The notes beneath the pieces are model-generated. The model did no database searches and was not told the DNA's origin. It was given only the letters and a program-made list of their open reading frames with translations. Shown here one piece after another: positions 36,973-44,884 of a DNA stretch of 64,000 nt (position 1 is its first letter; every line of letters begins with the position of its first letter). The stretch is from Cyclobacteriaceae bacterium (lineage in GTDB: Bacteria > Bacteroidota > Bacteroidia > Cytophagales > Cyclobacteriaceae), in assembly GCA_019638355.1 (NCBI GenBank), contig JAHBTY010000001.1:310001-374000 (forward strand), read 5' to 3'. Position numbers and translations under genes: made by a program.

Positions 36973-39030
36973 TTATAAAAGCCCCTCCTCTTCCAACTTC
37001 CCCTTAAGCTTTTCGTGATTAGCCCAGAATTTTCGTTCTACTTCCTTCAATAATTTTTTAAACTCGGGCGAGGCTTCAGTCTCTGTTAACTCCGGCCCTT
37101 TATCCATAAACAAAATTAACCAGTATTGTATATTATCTTCCTGTGTAAACAGGCGCATATACTCAAGCGCTTTGGCGCTGTCATTCATCTGGCAATAATA
37201 CACGGCCAGGCCAATGTTCCTGTATGCAGTTTGATCGCGCTCTAAGTAATGTTTGTATCGATCATAGAACTCTTTTGCTTTTTTTGTTTCGCCTGCCAAT
37301 TCATACACACGACCAATTACCAGGTTTTCATGTTCAAACGCATCGAGCTTTCTGGTTTCGCGCTGGTAGTTAAATCGTTTGTAGTAGTTATAGGCTGCTT
37401 CATAATCTTTTAAGTAATAACTTACTTTAGCAACATCTTGCAGAATGTCAATCCGGTTGGTGTCTCGTTGAAATTCTGCCTGCAAAAGTTCACGGGTGTG
37501 TTTTAAGTTGCCCTCTTTGGCATACAACACAAAAGCGCGCACATAGCGCGAAAAGGCATTTTCAGGATTGTACGTCAGCGATTTATCGATGTGTTCAAGG
37601 GCTTTATCTACAAAGCCAGCTTGAATCAACGCATTTCCCAAACGCAAATGGAAATAACTAATGGCAATAGAATCGCCAGAATTAGCATTCAACTTCAATC
37701 CTTTTAATGCATACTCCAGGTACTTGCCTGTGTTAGGCAAATACATATAGTAAAAGTCCGTTAGCAGGCCCAGAACTTCTACCGAGTTGGGATTATATTC
37801 AAGTGCGCGCTCCAGGTAAGGCAATGCTTCCTTATACTCCTTCCGATTAAGGTAGTACATTCCCTTCGTCATTAAACTTTCGGCCAAACTTGGATCGTGC
37901 AGCACCGCCTTATCCGCGTAAGCGCCAAGTTTATCTACATACCTTTTTTCGATTTGAAACATATCTAAGTAATAACACGCCATGCCTGCGCAGGCGTAGG
38001 CCAAAGCAAACGTGTTATCCTTCGAAATGGCTTCATCAAACAATACAATTGATTTTTCCAGATTTTGATTACCTCCGACTTTGAGCAGATCGACACCCTT
38101 TAGGAATAAATCATAGGCTTCGAGATTTTGGGTGGGAATTTTTTGAATACGATTTTTTTCATCGGGTGTTATTACTGCCTGAATTTCTACGGCAATGTCG
38201 TTGGAGATTTCCTGTTGCAATGCAAAGATGTCTTTGGTCTCGCGCCTGTATTGCCGGCTCCACAGGTGGCGATCGGTGGCGCCATCAATTAACTGAATGG
38301 TTAACACAATACGGTCGCCCATTTTTTGTCCGCTGCCTTCTACAAAGTAGGTAACGTTCAGTTCGCTGGCCATCTCTGGAATTGTTTTGGCATTGTTCCG
38401 GTATTTTTCAACAGATGTGCGACTGATAACACGCAAGTCTTTAATCTTTTGTAGGTTGTTGAGTGTGGACTCCATCAAACCGTTAATAAGATATACGTTG
38501 GTGCTATCATTACTATCGTTCTTAAAAGGTAAAACAGCTATCGATTTTTCATGAATTACTGCTGCTTTAGGCGGCCAATAGTGGTATGTAGCCAAGCCTA
38601 TCGCAACCAGTAACAATACGACTATACCAATGCCAATATTTTTATTGCTTGGCGCTGATGGAGGTGCAACTGGAATTGGTTCAGACTCAATTACACGCTT
38701 GCCAACTTCGCCCGGAGGATAGCCATACGATTCGCGAAAGCATTTTATAAAATAAGAAGTACTGCTAAACCCAACCTGGTGGGCCACTTCCGATACATTC
38801 AGCGAGCCCGTGCGCAGCAACTCCATGCCTTTGGTTAAGCGTGCCTGGCTGATGAGCTGACTCACCGATAGGTTGGTTGCCTTTTTTACTTTGCGCAACA
38901 AGTTGGAACGGCTCATGTTCAGCGCATCGGCCAGCTCGCTCACGCCAAACTGTTCGTTGGCCAGATTCTCTTCAATCTTTGCCGACAACTGTTTAAGAAA
39001 CTCGGTATCCTGTGGCGATGCTTCGGACAT
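36973..39030 (-). CDS. Membrane-bound AraC-type regulator with TPR domain
   Basis: From ATG 39030 the protein has 685 residues (a TTG two codons upstream is less likely). Residues 10-110 form a double helix-turn-helix of the AraC family (VSELADALNMSRSNLLRKVKK, VSEVAHQVGFSSTSYFIKCFRE). One membrane helix (IGIGIVVLLLVAIGLATYHYW) follows. Next is a FlgO/adenylate-cyclase-associated segment with SIAVLPFKNDSND and LTIQLIDGATDRHLWSRQY, then many tetratricopeptide repeats to the C-terminus. It is a one-component membrane regulator facing the periplasm; no target genes are apparent nearby. Confidence 0.88.
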   Translation of the reverse strand: MSEASPQDTEFLKQLSAKIEENLANEQFGVSELADALNMSRSNLLRKVKKATNLSVSQLISQARLTKGMELLRTGSLNVSEVAHQVGFSSTSYFIKCFRESYGYPPGEVGKRVIESEPIPVAPPSAPSNKNIGIGIVVLLLVAIGLATYHYWPPKAAVIHEKSIAVLPFKNDSNDSTNVYLINGLMESTLNNLQKIKDLRVISRTSVEKYRNNAKTIPEMASELNVTYFVEGSGQKMGDRIVLTIQLIDGATDRHLWSRQYRRETKDIFALQQEISNDIAVEIQAVITPDEKNRIQKIPTQNLEAYDLFLKGVDLLKVGGNQNLEKSIVLFDEAISKDNTFALAYACAGMACYYLDMFQIEKRYVDKLGAYADKAVLHDPSLAESLMTKGMYYLNRKEYKEALPYLERALEYNPNSVEVLGLLTDFYYMYLPNTGKYLEYALKGLKLNANSGDSIAISYFHLRLGNALIQAGFVDKALEHIDKSLTYNPENAFSRYVRAFVLYAKEGNLKHTRELLQAEFQRDTNRIDILQDVAKVSYYLKDYEAAYNYYKRFNYQRETRKLDAFEHENLVIGRVYELAGETKKAKEFYDRYKHYLERDQTAYRNIGLAVYYCQMNDSAKALEYMRLFTQEDNIQYWLILFMDKGPELTETEASPEFKKLLKEVERKFWANHEKLKGKLEEEGLL

Positions 39031-39257
39031 GAACAATTTTTATTTCAGGGCGAAATAACAAAAACTGGATGAGACTGATTTAGGTTTTTTGGATGCCCCA
39101 TACCATGCTTGCAACAAAAGTTATATCGCTGCGCGAATTTTTATGCTGATTCCCGCAAAATTGATGCTTTTCTGCGCGCTTGTAGTTAGTCGCGCTTGGT
39201 TGGTTGCCGTTCATTTGCATCATCAGAAAAACAAAATTTTAACTCAAACAAAAACTT

Positions 39258-39818
39258 ATGAAAACGCTCAACCAACCCATTTACTTACTAATAATAATCT
39301 TTATTGTGGCTGCATGCAGCGGTAAAGAAGCAAGCAAAAGTGAAACCGAATCTTCGGTAAAAGCCCCCGATGTGGACATACACACCGCAGTAATTTCTGA
39401 CAACATGGAAGCCGTAAAGCAACACATTGCGGCTGGCAGCGATTTGAATGTTCGCGATCCGTTTGGCGGATCTAGTCCGTTGATCAGCGCAGCTGTATTT
39501 GGGAAAACCGAAATGGCAAAAGTACTAATTGATGCCGGTGTGGATTTGAACTTTCAGAACAGCGATGGTTCCACCGCTTTGCACACGGCCGCTTTCTTTT
39601 GCCGCCCGGAAATCGTGCAACTTTTGTTGGAAAAGAAGGTCGATAGAACGATAAAGAATAAATATGGAGCTACCGCTTACGACAATGTTGCATTGCCGTT
39701 CGCACAAATGAAAGATGCCTACGATATGATGGGCAATGTACTTGGCCCGATGGGACTTAAACTGGATTATGCATACATCGAAAAAACCCGACCCGAGATT
39801 GCAGAGATGCTGAAATAG
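39258..39818 (+). CDS. Ankyrin-repeat lipoprotein
   Basis: This 186-residue protein has the lipoprotein signal MKTLNQPIYLLIIIFIVAAC, a Lys/Ser/Glu linker, and three to four ankyrin repeats with the usual spacing: DIHTAVISDNMEAVKQHIAAGSDL, SPLISAAVFGKTEMAKVLIDAG and TALHTAAFFCRPEIVQLLLEK. The repeats make a protein-binding surface outside the inner membrane. The partner is unknown; it stands alone on the plus strand. Confidence 0.85.
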   Translation: MKTLNQPIYLLIIIFIVAACSGKEASKSETESSVKAPDVDIHTAVISDNMEAVKQHIAAGSDLNVRDPFGGSSPLISAAVFGKTEMAKVLIDAGVDLNFQNSDGSTALHTAAFFCRPEIVQLLLEKKVDRTIKNKYGATAYDNVALPFAQMKDAYDMMGNVLGPMGLKLDYAYIEKTRPEIAEMLK

Positions 39819-39833
39819 AAAATAGTAGAGAGT

Positions 39834-39871
39834 CCTGAGTATTGAGATAGTAGAGAATCTCAATATTCAGG
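39834..39871. repeat. 14-bp inverted repeat behind the ankyrin gene
   Basis: Arms 39834-39847 and 39858-39871 pair over 14 bp with one G-U, around a 10-base loop. Related AGTATTGAG- and TCAATACT-type words recur up to the start of the next gene (39916), so this spacer is repeat-rich. It may act as a terminator for the ankyrin gene. Confidence 0.5.
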
Positions 39872-39915
39872 TACTATCCTTCTTAATACTTAAAACTAAC
39901 TACTCAATACTTTTT

Positions 39916-40950
39916 ATGAGACGTTACGATATAGATTGGCTCCGCGTAATTGCCATCGGCTTGCTTTTGATTTACCATGTGGCTATTGGCTTTCAACCGT
40001 GGGGACGAATGATTGGTTTCATTACTTCGAATCAACCATGGAATGGTTTGTGGACGCCCATGGCAATGCTGAATGTATGGCGGATTCCGCTGTTGTTCTT
40101 TGTTTCAGGAATGGGCGTGTATTTTGCCATGCGCCAACGCACCTGGAAGGAATTAATAACCGAACGCACCCTGCGCATCTGGTTACCCTTTGTGTTTGGC
40201 ATGTTTGCAATTGTTCCCTTGCATGTGTTGGTGTTTCGCTATTACTACAAAATGGAATTGCGTTACATCATTGATCCGGGCCACTTGTGGTTTCTGGCTA
40301 ACATCTTTGTTTATGTATTAATCTTATCGCCTGTTTTTTTTTACTTCAAAAGAAATGAGAACGGAAAAGTAGTTCAGGCCATCCGAAAATTATTCAGCAC
40401 CCCGTTGGGTTTGCTGGTAGTAATGGCCGCGTTTGTGGCTGAGGTTGTTGTTATGAAACCAATACCGTATGAATTATATGCCATGACGTGGCATGGATTT
40501 GTGCTTGGACTGCTCGCATTCTTCTTTGGGTTTTGTTTTGTGCTGAGCGGAGAACGCTTTCTACAAATGTTGTTAACGTGGCGATGGTTATTTTTATCGC
40601 TCGCGGCCGGATTATTCGCATTACGAATTTATTACTTCGGTATGCAAACACCGGGTTATCTGGTTGTGGTCGAATCGCAATTGTGGATTTATAGTGTGCT
40701 GGCGTTCGGGCATAAATACCTGAACCATACCGGAAACATATTGCGATACTTAAGCCCGGCAGCGTATCCTGTTTATATTTTGCACATGTTCTTTCTGTTT
40801 CTTGGTTCGGTGATTGTCTTCCCAATGGCTATACCTGTTCAACTTCAGTTTGCATTGGTGTTATTGTTTACGCTTGGCGGATGTTTGCTTTCGTATGAGA
40901 TTATCCGAAGAATAAAATGGTTGCGGGTATGCTTTGGGATGAAGTTTTAA
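39916..40950 (+). CDS. Membrane acyltransferase (acyltransferase family 3)
   Basis: This 344-residue polytopic protein has about ten membrane segments and the family start RYDIDWLRVIAIGLLLIYHVAIGF, where the His of YH is the usual catalytic residue. RTLRIWLPFVFGM and the segment PGHLWFLANIFVYVLIL follow. The family O-acylates sugars or glycans at the membrane. Parts of this gene recur at 41582-41648 as a scar of duplication. The substrate is unknown. Confidence 0.87.
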   Translation: MRRYDIDWLRVIAIGLLLIYHVAIGFQPWGRMIGFITSNQPWNGLWTPMAMLNVWRIPLLFFVSGMGVYFAMRQRTWKELITERTLRIWLPFVFGMFAIVPLHVLVFRYYYKMELRYIIDPGHLWFLANIFVYVLILSPVFFYFKRNENGKVVQAIRKLFSTPLGLLVVMAAFVAEVVVMKPIPYELYAMTWHGFVLGLLAFFFGFCFVLSGERFLQMLLTWRWLFLSLAAGLFALRIYYFGMQTPGYLVVVESQLWIYSVLAFGHKYLNHTGNILRYLSPAAYPVYILHMFFLFLGSVIVFPMAIPVQLQFALVLLFTLGGCLLSYEIIRRIKWLRVCFGMKF

Positions 40951-40951
40951 T
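40911..40951 (+). repeat. 41-bp direct repeat, left copy (3' end of acyltransferase)
   Basis: These 41 bases at the end of the acyltransferase gene, including its stop codon, recur without mismatch at 41608-41648. Between the two copies lie the YefM-YoeB genes and two hairpins. Confidence 0.95.
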
Positions 40952-40957
40952 CGTTTC

Positions 40958-40976
40958 GGTGCGCAGGAAGCGCACC
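40958..40976. repeat. AGGA-loop hairpin, copy 1
   Basis: Arms GGTGCGC and GCGCACC (7 bp) enclose AGGAA. It is the most divergent member of a family with copies at 41669-41692, 45887-45910 and 46139-46162. It lies 7 bases after the acyltransferase stop and may serve as its terminator. Confidence 0.7.
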
Positions 40977-40993
40977 AGGTAAAAACATTTTTA

Positions 40994-41018
40994 TATATTT
41001 GTACAAAAAACTGTACAA
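40994..41018 (+). promoter_or_regulatory. Promoter and operator of the yefM-yoeB module
   Basis: A TATATTTG box (40994-41001), matching TAnnTTTG, overlaps a 7-bp inverted repeat TTGTACA (40999-41005) and TGTACAA (41012-41018). Both half-sites contain TGTACA (41000-41005, 41012-41017), with 12 bp between centres. This is the geometry I recall for the E. coli yefM-yoeB operator, bound by the YefM-YoeB complex. The transcript start falls inside the operator, so autoregulation is expected. Confidence 0.65.
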
Positions 41019-41019
41019 T

Positions 41020-41274
41020 ATGGAGACAACTACCTACTCGAGCTTTAGGGCAGGGCTCAAGAAAAAATTAGATAAAATTACAGACGATCATGATATTTTA
41101 ATTGTCAACAGAAAGGGTAATAAAGATGTAGTTGTAATGTCTTTAAAAGATTATAATTCCCTTGAGGAAACGCTCTATTTATTGTCATCGAAAGCGAATG
41201 CTGAAAAATTGAGATTAGGGATAAAGCAACTAAAGGAAGGCAAGGTTGTGAAAATGTCCTTGAAGGATTTATGA
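41020..41274 (+). CDS. YefM-type antitoxin (Phd/YefM family)
   Basis: From ATG 41020 the antitoxin has 84 residues. The N-terminal DNA-binding part is METTTYSSFRAGLKKKLDKITDDHD, and the Phd/YefM motif VVVMSLKDYNSLEETLYLL follows; the C-terminal toxin-binding tail is flexible. An upstream start at 40999 is rejected because it falls within the operator. Its stop overlaps the toxin start by 4 bases (ATGA at 41271-41274). It blocks YoeB and represses its own promoter. The module is bounded by 41-bp direct repeats. Confidence 0.88.
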   Translation: METTTYSSFRAGLKKKLDKITDDHDILIVNRKGNKDVVVMSLKDYNSLEETLYLLSSKANAEKLRLGIKQLKEGKVVKMSLKDL

Positions 41275-41525
41275 CAATTTCATTTGCCAATGAGGCATGG
41301 ACTCAATATCAGGAATGGCTTGAGACTAATCCGGAAATGTTGGATCGAATCAATGAGTTAATCAAGCAATGCAGCCGCGATCCATTTAAAGGAATTGGAA
41401 AACCCGAGCCGTTAAAGGGTGATCTAAAAGGATTTTGGAGCAGGCGGATAAATCACGAACACCGATTAGTTTACCGATACTCAAAAGGAAGCCTTGAGAT
41501 AGTATCCTGTAAATATCACTATTGA
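41271..41525 (+). CDS. YoeB-type mRNA interferase toxin
   Basis: This 84-residue toxin has the full set of catalytic positions known for E. coli YoeB, at the same numbers: Glu46, Arg65, His83 and Tyr84 (ending SCKYHY). The middle contains KPEPLKGDLKGFWSRRINHEHRLVY, the family core. YoeB binds the ribosomal A site and cleaves mRNA. With all active residues and the antitoxin intact, the toxin should be active. A hairpin at 41546-41573 follows. Confidence 0.93.
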   Translation: MTISFANEAWTQYQEWLETNPEMLDRINELIKQCSRDPFKGIGKPEPLKGDLKGFWSRRINHEHRLVYRYSKGSLEIVSCKYHY

Positions 41526-41545
41526 TTTGGTAATCTGTTTCGAAT

Positions 41546-41573
41546 TGCGGAGTCCGAAGCGAGACTCCACGCA
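41546..41573. terminator. Hairpin behind yoeB
   Basis: Imperfect inverted arms around GGAGTC (41549-41554) and GACTCC (41563-41568), with a bulged TGCG/CGCA extension, lie 20 bases after the yoeB stop. No T-run follows, so termination is possible but not strong. Confidence 0.4.
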
Positions 41574-41581
41574 GAAAGAGA

Positions 41582-41648
41582 TTTTACTTCAAAAGAAATG
41601 AGGACGGAATAAAATGGTTGCGGGTATGCTTTGGGATGAAGTTTTAAT
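41582..41648 (+). pseudogene. Residual acyltransferase duplicate with internal deletion
   Basis: The first 27 bases (41582-41608) match 40339-40365 of the acyltransferase gene with one mismatch. The next 41 bases (41608-41648) match its last 41 bases, 40911-40951, exactly. The two parts join at a shared GAA. The stretch therefore looks like the remnant of a second copy of the gene that lost about 545 bp. It codes for nothing by itself. Confidence 0.9.
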
Positions 41649-41668
41649 ACAAAAGCATAGTAGTTATT

Positions 41669-41692
41669 CCGGTGCGTGAGGACACGCACCGG
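41669..41692. repeat. AGGA-loop hairpin, copy 2
   Basis: Perfect 10-bp arms CCGGTGCGTG and CACGCACCGG enclose AGGA (41679-41682). It is the cleanest member of the family and lies 21 bases after the duplicated 41-bp repeat, as copy 1 lies close behind the other 41-bp repeat. Confidence 0.85.
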
Positions 41693-41793
41693 TGCATTGC
41701 AGACCACCGGGTAATGAAATTTGTTTCTTTGGATCATCAAACCAATCATGGTTTGGTATTTGAACATTACTATGGCATAAGCGCATAAATGCC

Positions 41794-42183
41794 ATGAAAA
41801 ACAACGCAAATTTCAATACGGGTTTACTCTTTATTACCTACCTGTTGATGGATTCTGACCAGGAAATCAGCGAAAATGAACTGAATTACCTTGATTCTGT
41901 TCGAAAAGAGGCTGGGGTTAGCGATGATGAGTTTCGTGCGTTTTATAATTCCGTAATTGGGAAAACTGAACGAGAAATCTACCAGATTGGGATGGAAGCT
42001 ATAAACCTTTGTTCCGAGCCGGAGAAGATTCAGATTTTTGTAAAGCTTTACGGAATGGCACTTGCCGATGAAGTTTTGCGTGTAAAAGAGGTTCGCTTTA
42101 TTCTTTACGCTACCAGAATGGCCGAGGTTAGCATGGAGCGTGTAATTGAAATGGCTAATGAAGTGGGAATAGCTGTAAGCTAA
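41794..42183 (+). CDS. TerB-like domain protein
   Basis: This 129-residue all-helical protein has the TerB/DjlA-type N-terminal signature FITYLLMDSDQEISENELNYLDSVRKEAG (hydrophobic-D-x-D-x-x-I-S-x-x-E). Acidic helices follow. TerB domains are small metal-associated or scaffold modules; no tellurite operon is present, so the function is open. It has no signal peptide. Its stop codon lies within a hairpin that also serves the convergent gene. Confidence 0.7.
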   Translation: MKNNANFNTGLLFITYLLMDSDQEISENELNYLDSVRKEAGVSDDEFRAFYNSVIGKTEREIYQIGMEAINLCSEPEKIQIFVKLYGMALADEVLRVKEVRFILYATRMAEVSMERVIEMANEVGIAVS

Positions 42184-42203
42184 TGTGCGTTTTAGCTTAC
42201 AGC
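42172..42203. terminator. 12-bp hairpin spanning the TerB stop codon
   Basis: Arms GCTGTAAGCTAA (42172-42183) and TTAGCTTACAGC (42192-42203) are perfect. The left arm ends in the TAA stop codon of the TerB-like gene, and the hairpin lies 15 bases from the stop of the convergent oxidoreductase gene, so it can work on both strands. Confidence 0.6.
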
Positions 42204-42217
42204 CATTTTGGTAGCGA

Positions 42218-43408
42218 CTAACTCAATACTTGCTCCGAAATTTTACCGGTCTTCTTATTCTTTAAAATTACCTTCTTCGCACCATAGTGTGTTACTTCTT
42301 CTTTCACCAGGTAATGATTGGCATCGTACTCTACAAGATGGCCGTCTTTGCTTACCCCAACTTTACCACGCCATATGTCGAGCTTAACAGGTTCCCATTG
42401 TTTTGATTTGGCCGATTTATAAGCCGCATCCAACACGGCATTCACTACATAGCCATCATAAAATGTTTCTTTGGGTTGGGTTCCTTGTTCCATCGAATTG
42501 AACATATCCATAAACATATGGTTGTAGCCCAATTCATTAAGTTCATCACCAACCGGAAACAACCAGCCCTTATCACTCTCTGCTTTTTCGGCAACATAGT
42601 TAGCAGCTTTGCCGGTAGTAAACATTTCGAAGCCGGTGCGTAAAAAACTATTTACCCAAATGGTTCCTTCGGTACCCATTACTTCATCGCGCAAATCCAA
42701 GCCACCGCGGAAAGTCCAGCTTACTTCAAACTGTGCAATGGCACCGTTTTCATATTTTACCAAACCAATGGCGTGGTCTTCGGCATCAATCGGCTTTACC
42801 TGGGTATCGGCCCAGCACATTACCTCCACAGGTTTTATGTCTTTGCCAATGTAGCTGCGCGTAATCTCAACACAGTGGCAACCTAAATCCAGAATACAAC
42901 CGCCACCTGCTTGTTCAATATCCCAAAACCAATCACTATGTGGGCCGGGGTGCGTCTCGCGCGATTTTGCCCAGAGGATTCTACCCAGCGCTCCGTTCTT
43001 TACACTTTCATGCGCTTTGATAAATTTTGGTGTGTACACCAAATCTTCGAGATAACCGTTAAAGATGCCTGCTTTCTCTACGGCTTCAAGCATTCGCTTA
43101 GCTTCTTCGGCATTGCGACCAAGTGGTTTTGTTGTGATTACTGCTTTTTTATGCTTACAACATAGTAGTACCGCTTCTTCGTGTAAATTATTTGGCAACG
43201 AAATACAAACCACTTCTACTTCCGGTCGGTTAATGGCTTCTTCCATTACAGTGGTGGAGAAAGCTACGTTATAATCTTGCGCAAATTTTTTAGCACTTTC
43301 TTCTCTGCGCGAGTAGATGGTTACAATTTTGTCTTTGCTTCTGTAGCCTTGAAGCGAGTCTGCATAAAAGCGGCCGATAAAACCTGAGCCGAGCATAGCG
43401 ATTTTCAT
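42218..43408 (-). CDS. Gfo/Idh/MocA-family oxidoreductase
   Basis: This 396-residue NAD(P)-dependent enzyme has the Rossmann motif MKIAMLGSGFIGRFYADSL and the family's KPLG motif in ITTKPLGRNAEEA. The central domain has GGGCILDLGCHCVEITR. Members oxidise or rearrange sugars and inositols. No signal peptide or Tat motif is seen, so it is cytosolic. It is followed upstream by an MFS permease on the same strand (202-base gap), which fits uptake plus oxidation of a sugar, but that pairing is inferred. Confidence 0.9.
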   Translation of the reverse strand: MKIAMLGSGFIGRFYADSLQGYRSKDKIVTIYSRREESAKKFAQDYNVAFSTTVMEEAINRPEVEVVCISLPNNLHEEAVLLCCKHKKAVITTKPLGRNAEEAKRMLEAVEKAGIFNGYLEDLVYTPKFIKAHESVKNGALGRILWAKSRETHPGPHSDWFWDIEQAGGGCILDLGCHCVEITRSYIGKDIKPVEVMCWADTQVKPIDAEDHAIGLVKYENGAIAQFEVSWTFRGGLDLRDEVMGTEGTIWVNSFLRTGFEMFTTGKAANYVAEKAESDKGWLFPVGDELNELGYNHMFMDMFNSMEQGTQPKETFYDGYVVNAVLDAAYKSAKSKQWEPVKLDIWRGKVGVSKDGHLVEYDANHYLVKEEVTHYGAKKVILKNKKTGKISEQVLS

Positions 43409-43459
43409 ATGAGGTAGAGTTTTAGTTACTTTTTAGTTGCTGGTTACTAGTTTCTGGTT

Positions 43460-43477
43460 TCCCGATAGCTATCGGGA
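43460..43477. repeat. 18-bp palindrome TCCCGATAGCTATCGGGA, copy 1
   Basis: A perfect palindrome lies in the gap between the oxidoreductase and MFS genes. The same 18 bases occur at 52733-52750. It sits among TTGCTGGTTACTAG-type repetitive words, so the whole gap is likely built from dispersed repeats. Confidence 0.85.
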
Positions 43478-43550
43478 GGTTGCCAGTTTCAAGTTACAGG
43501 TTTGTTTTGAGTAAACTTTTAGTATGATTTTGAATTTTAAATTCGTCTTC

Positions 43551-43599
43551 TTTCCAAGGTCTGTGTCCTCTTTCCAAGGTCTGTGTCTTCACAGACCTT
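43551..43599 (-). terminator. Tandem repeat and hairpin behind the MFS gene
   Basis: TTTCCAAGGTCTGTGTC occurs twice with a 20-base period (43551-43567, 43571-43587). The second copy forms a hairpin: AAGGTCTGTG (43576-43585), loop TCTT, CACAGACCTT (43590-43599). A run of A on the plus strand (T on the minus strand) at 43603-43609 lies between the hairpin and the MFS stop codon, so on the minus strand the hairpin comes just after that gene. Confidence 0.6.
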
Positions 43600-43610
43600 A
43601 AGAAAAAAAT

Positions 43611-44801
43611 TTACGCAGCCTGAATTTCTTTTTTCTCCTTAAAGAATAAAATAAAATATATCAATACAGCCACGGCAATATAGGCAGGTACCATCCAGAT
43701 GGATTGCCATTGGAATTTGCCCGCAACCGAATAATAGTCGGCTGTAAAGCCTGAGAAGCGCGTGCCTATTACCATGCCCACACCATACGTTGCAAACGTA
43801 AACAAGCCTTGCGCTGCATTCTTAATTTTGTCACCCGCTTTTTTCTCGGTGTACATATAGCCGGTTACAAAGAAGAAATCGTAACAGATGCCATGCAGAA
43901 TGATGCCTGCATACAACATCCAGATGCTACTTTCAATATTACCAAATGCAAAAAACACATAGCGTAAAATCCAGGCTGCCATACCCAGCAGCAACATTTT
44001 CTTTACTCCAATCTGATTAAACAGAAATGGTATAGCCAAAATAAACACCGCTTCGGAAACCTGGCCGAAGGTCATTTTAAAAGCCACGTTGCTCATGCCT
44101 TTGTCATTCAGAAACACGTTAGCAAAACCATAATAGAATGAAAGTGGAATGCACACCAAAATGGCCGCGATAAAGAATATCAGATAGGGTTTATCTTTAA
44201 ACAACACAAATGCCTCGGTACCTAAAGCACTTTCAGTTATTTTCCCTTTGGGTGGAGTATTGGGTAGAACGAAACCAAAAATCCCCAATGCAAGTGAAGC
44301 GATGGCTGCCATCTGAAAAGTTAAAGCCGATTTATCCAACCCCAGTGTACTGATTAAAATTCCAGCCGCAATCCAACCCAACGTTCCGAATACACGAATC
44401 CACGGAAATTGTTTTCCCGGATCCGTCATTTGCCCGAATGCAATGCTGTTACTCAATGCAATGGTAGGCATGTATAAAAGTGAATAGATAAGAATAATCC
44501 AATAAAAAATGGGAGCGCTTTCTTTATCAACCATGGTTGCGGAGAACAATAATACCGCGCCTATCAGATGCAACACGCCCATAATTTTTTGCGCTGAAAA
44601 AAACCGATCGGCCACCATGCCTACAAAAAAGGGCGATATCATAGTAGCGATTGCCAATGCACTGTAAGCCGCACCAATCTCCGTTCCGGTTGCGCCTAAA
44701 AACTCCGACATATACGTACCCATTGTTACATACCATGCGCCCCAGATAAAATATTCGAGGAGCATCATCACCGACAGTTTGGTAAACACAGCAGGCTTCA
44801 T
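43611..44801 (-). CDS. MFS permease (nucleoside/sugar:H+ symporter-like)
   Basis: This 396-residue membrane protein has about twelve helices. It begins KPAVFTKLSVMMLLEYFIWGAWYVTMGTYM, and FSAQKIMGVLHLIGAVLLF and FPWIRVFGTLGWIAAGILIS follow, the pattern of the NupG/XapB-like nucleoside:proton symporters. Related Bacteroidota permeases also carry sugars. The charged loop between helices 2 and 3 (VADRFFSAQKI) matches the family. Substrate is open; the oxidoreductase gene next to it suggests a carbohydrate. Confidence 0.85.
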   Translation of the reverse strand: MKPAVFTKLSVMMLLEYFIWGAWYVTMGTYMSEFLGATGTEIGAAYSALAIATMISPFFVGMVADRFFSAQKIMGVLHLIGAVLLFSATMVDKESAPIFYWIILIYSLLYMPTIALSNSIAFGQMTDPGKQFPWIRVFGTLGWIAAGILISTLGLDKSALTFQMAAIASLALGIFGFVLPNTPPKGKITESALGTEAFVLFKDKPYLIFFIAAILVCIPLSFYYGFANVFLNDKGMSNVAFKMTFGQVSEAVFILAIPFLFNQIGVKKMLLLGMAAWILRYVFFAFGNIESSIWMLYAGIILHGICYDFFFVTGYMYTEKKAGDKIKNAAQGLFTFATYGVGMVIGTRFSGFTADYYSVAGKFQWQSIWMVPAYIAVAVLIYFILFFKEKKEIQAA

Positions 44802-44884
44802 AAACTTTCTTTTAATTCAAGCGAAGAAAGATAGAAACGCTTTTCATAAAACAGAAAAGCAAAGGCCAATTTTATATAGATGGA

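Noticed and set aside
41526-41793. A hidden small gene in the longest spacer
   Set aside because: The space is explained by the yoeB hairpin, the acyltransferase scar and an AGGA-loop hairpin; the remaining frames are short and have no motif.
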